DNA of 7,071 nucleotides from an uncultured Flavobacteriales bacterium. Its GTDB lineage: Bacteria; Bacteroidota; Bacteroidia; Flavobacteriales; Crocinitomicaceae. The position numbers were made by a program, and so were the translations under genes. Shown here piece after piece: positions 6,459 through 7,071 of this stretch. Within the stretch, counting starts at the first letter, position 1; the number at the start of each line of letters is the position of its first letter. Under the pieces are notes generated by a model. That model had not been told where the DNA came from and searched no databases. It worked only from the letters and a program-made list of their open reading frames with translations. The DNA lies in assembly GCA_946886545.1 (NCBI GenBank), contig CAMPIU010000156.1, positions 1 to 7,071 on the forward strand, read 5' to 3'.

Positions 6459-7071
6459 TCATCCGTTCATCAAAAATTTTGCAACCTCGTAATCCACATT
6501 CGAGTTTGTTGTCTGGGAAACCGCTCCGTATTGACCATTCGGATTGACCTCCAGAAACACGTATCTTTTATCCTTTGTAACCACTATATCCAGCGATCCG
6601 AAATTCAAATCCAATTTCGTCATAAGTTGCCCGACTTGCTTTTCAATTGCTTTCGGCAAGGTGTAATTACACATTCTCATACCTGAATCGTATCCCAAAC
6701 GATAATCCAATGCTGCAACCTCGCGGCTCTGAGAAAAAATGGCTTCCGAATAAATCTTTCCGTCCAGATAAATGCTCCGGATCTCAAACAGCTTATCGAG
6801 CTTTTCCTGGAAAATACTCAGGTCAAAAAACTCGGGCAGTGATTCCAGTTCGGGTCTGCCTACCGGAACCGTGTATCCCATCCGGTAACTATCCATTTCT
6901 CCCGATTCATTATAGTTGATACATTCAAAAGGAAATGCGAGTGATTTTGTAATAACTTCTTCCTTACAGTCCTTCCAAAATTCCAACAATCGGAGTTTCG
7001 ATCTTGTAACAAGTGTTTTAGGGATTTCAATATTCAGTGAGGTACACAGCTCCAAAAACTCAATTTTATTG
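6459..7071 (-). CDS. gwsG: Grasp-with-spasm ATP-grasp peptide maturase (C-terminal part, 5' end outside window)
   Basis: Cytoplasmic ATP-grasp ligase of the graspetide (microviridin-like) type. In this family ATP phosphorylates an Asp/Glu side chain of a precursor peptide, which is then joined to Ser/Thr (ester) or Lys (amide) to form macrocycles. The frame is open to the window edge, so 203 residues are visible and roughly the first third is missing; a TTG at 7055 is internal and not the start. Visible residues begin NKIEFLELCTSLNIEIPKTL, matching the usual 'NK...QL..A...GL..PKTLIT' segment that opens the ATP-grasp fold. Further matches are VITKSL (about residues 39-44, likely nucleotide-binding Lys), KLFEIRSIYLDGKIYSEAIF (about 93-112), D161 and the FLEVNPNGQ metal-binding motif (about 172-180, Glu174 and Asn176). 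The gene ends in TGA at 6461-6459. Paired with the SPASM protein downstream, the family assignment is strong; substrate and ring type cannot be read from the sequence. Confidence 0.93.
   Translation of the reverse strand, partial: NKIEFLELCTSLNIEIPKTLVTRSKLRLLEFWKDCKEEVITKSLAFPFECINYNESGEMDSYRMGYTVPVGRPELESLPEFFDLSIFQEKLDKLFEIRSIYLDGKIYSEAIFSQSREVAALDYRLGYDSGMRMCNYTLPKAIEKQVGQLMTKLDLNFGSLDIVVTKDKRYVFLEVNPNGQYGAVSQTTNSNVDYEVAKFLMNG

Noticed and set aside
6459..6461. TGA between gwsG and the small ORF as a selenocysteine or recoded codon
   Set aside because: GwsG already ends at the usual family position, an ATG follows within 6 nt, and no clear stem-loop recoding element was seen. A normal stop is simpler; the same-frame arrangement is kept only as a point to check.
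6348..6686. Plus-strand open frame of 112 codons opposite gwsG and the small ORF
   Set aside because: It crosses two well-supported minus-strand genes, its translation is Cys/His/Phe-rich and resembles no family, and there is no other plus-strand gene in the window. It is an antisense shadow.
7053..7055. TTG as the start of the ATP-grasp protein
   Set aside because: The frame stays open to the window edge and the residues before TTG (NKIEF) belong to a conserved ATP-grasp segment, so the true start lies outside the window.

Overview
This window is a single, gap-free stretch of seven genes, all on the minus strand and read from the right edge (7071) to the left edge (1). It encodes a ribosomally made, post-translationally modified peptide (RiPP) system of the 'grasp-with-spasm' type, with its own peptidase-exporter and envelope-spanning secretion path. 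The organism is most likely a member of Bacteroidota. This rests on the grasp-with-spasm enzyme pair, a TolC-family protein with the GRRLDPFTNTF motif typical of that phylum, PG-associated OmpA-like domains of Bacteroidota style, weak or absent Shine-Dalgarno sequences, and moderate to low GC. I cannot assign a genus.

In transcription order: (1) 7071-6459, the C-terminal ~200 residues of an ATP-grasp peptide maturase (gwsG), cut by the window edge; (2) 6455-6264, a 63-residue unrecognised small protein starting 3 nt after gwsG and in the same frame; (3) 6267-5185, a SPASM-domain maturase (gwsS) with a complete seven-cysteine SPASM pattern but no radical-SAM CX3CX2C motif; (4) 5188-4439, a secreted or periplasmic protein with two OmpA-like domains; (5) 4439-2241, a peptidase C39-containing ABC transporter (PCAT); (6) 2229-940, an HlyD-type periplasmic adaptor; (7) 943-2, a TolC-family outer-membrane channel that stops early, in the middle of its second repeat.

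Every gene junction is an overlap or a gap of at most 11 nt (ATGA, TAGTG, or short gaps), so the genes are almost certainly one transcription unit with translational coupling. The inferred pathway is as follows. GwsG forms ester or amide crosslinks on a precursor peptide, and GwsS assists or does a second modification. The PCAT cuts off a double-glycine leader and exports the product, and HlyD and TolC carry it across the periplasm and outer membrane. The OmpA-like protein could tie the machine to peptidoglycan or be part of how the product acts; this is inference.

No clear precursor gene is visible. It probably lies upstream of 7071, although the 63-residue protein has a Gly-Gly at residues 17-18 and deserves testing as a non-standard precursor or accessory factor. 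The TolC gene is more AT-rich than its neighbours and appears truncated next to a T7 homopolymer. No RNA genes, mobile elements, CRISPR arrays, terminators or convincing promoters were seen, and there is no gene-free stretch over 300 bases.
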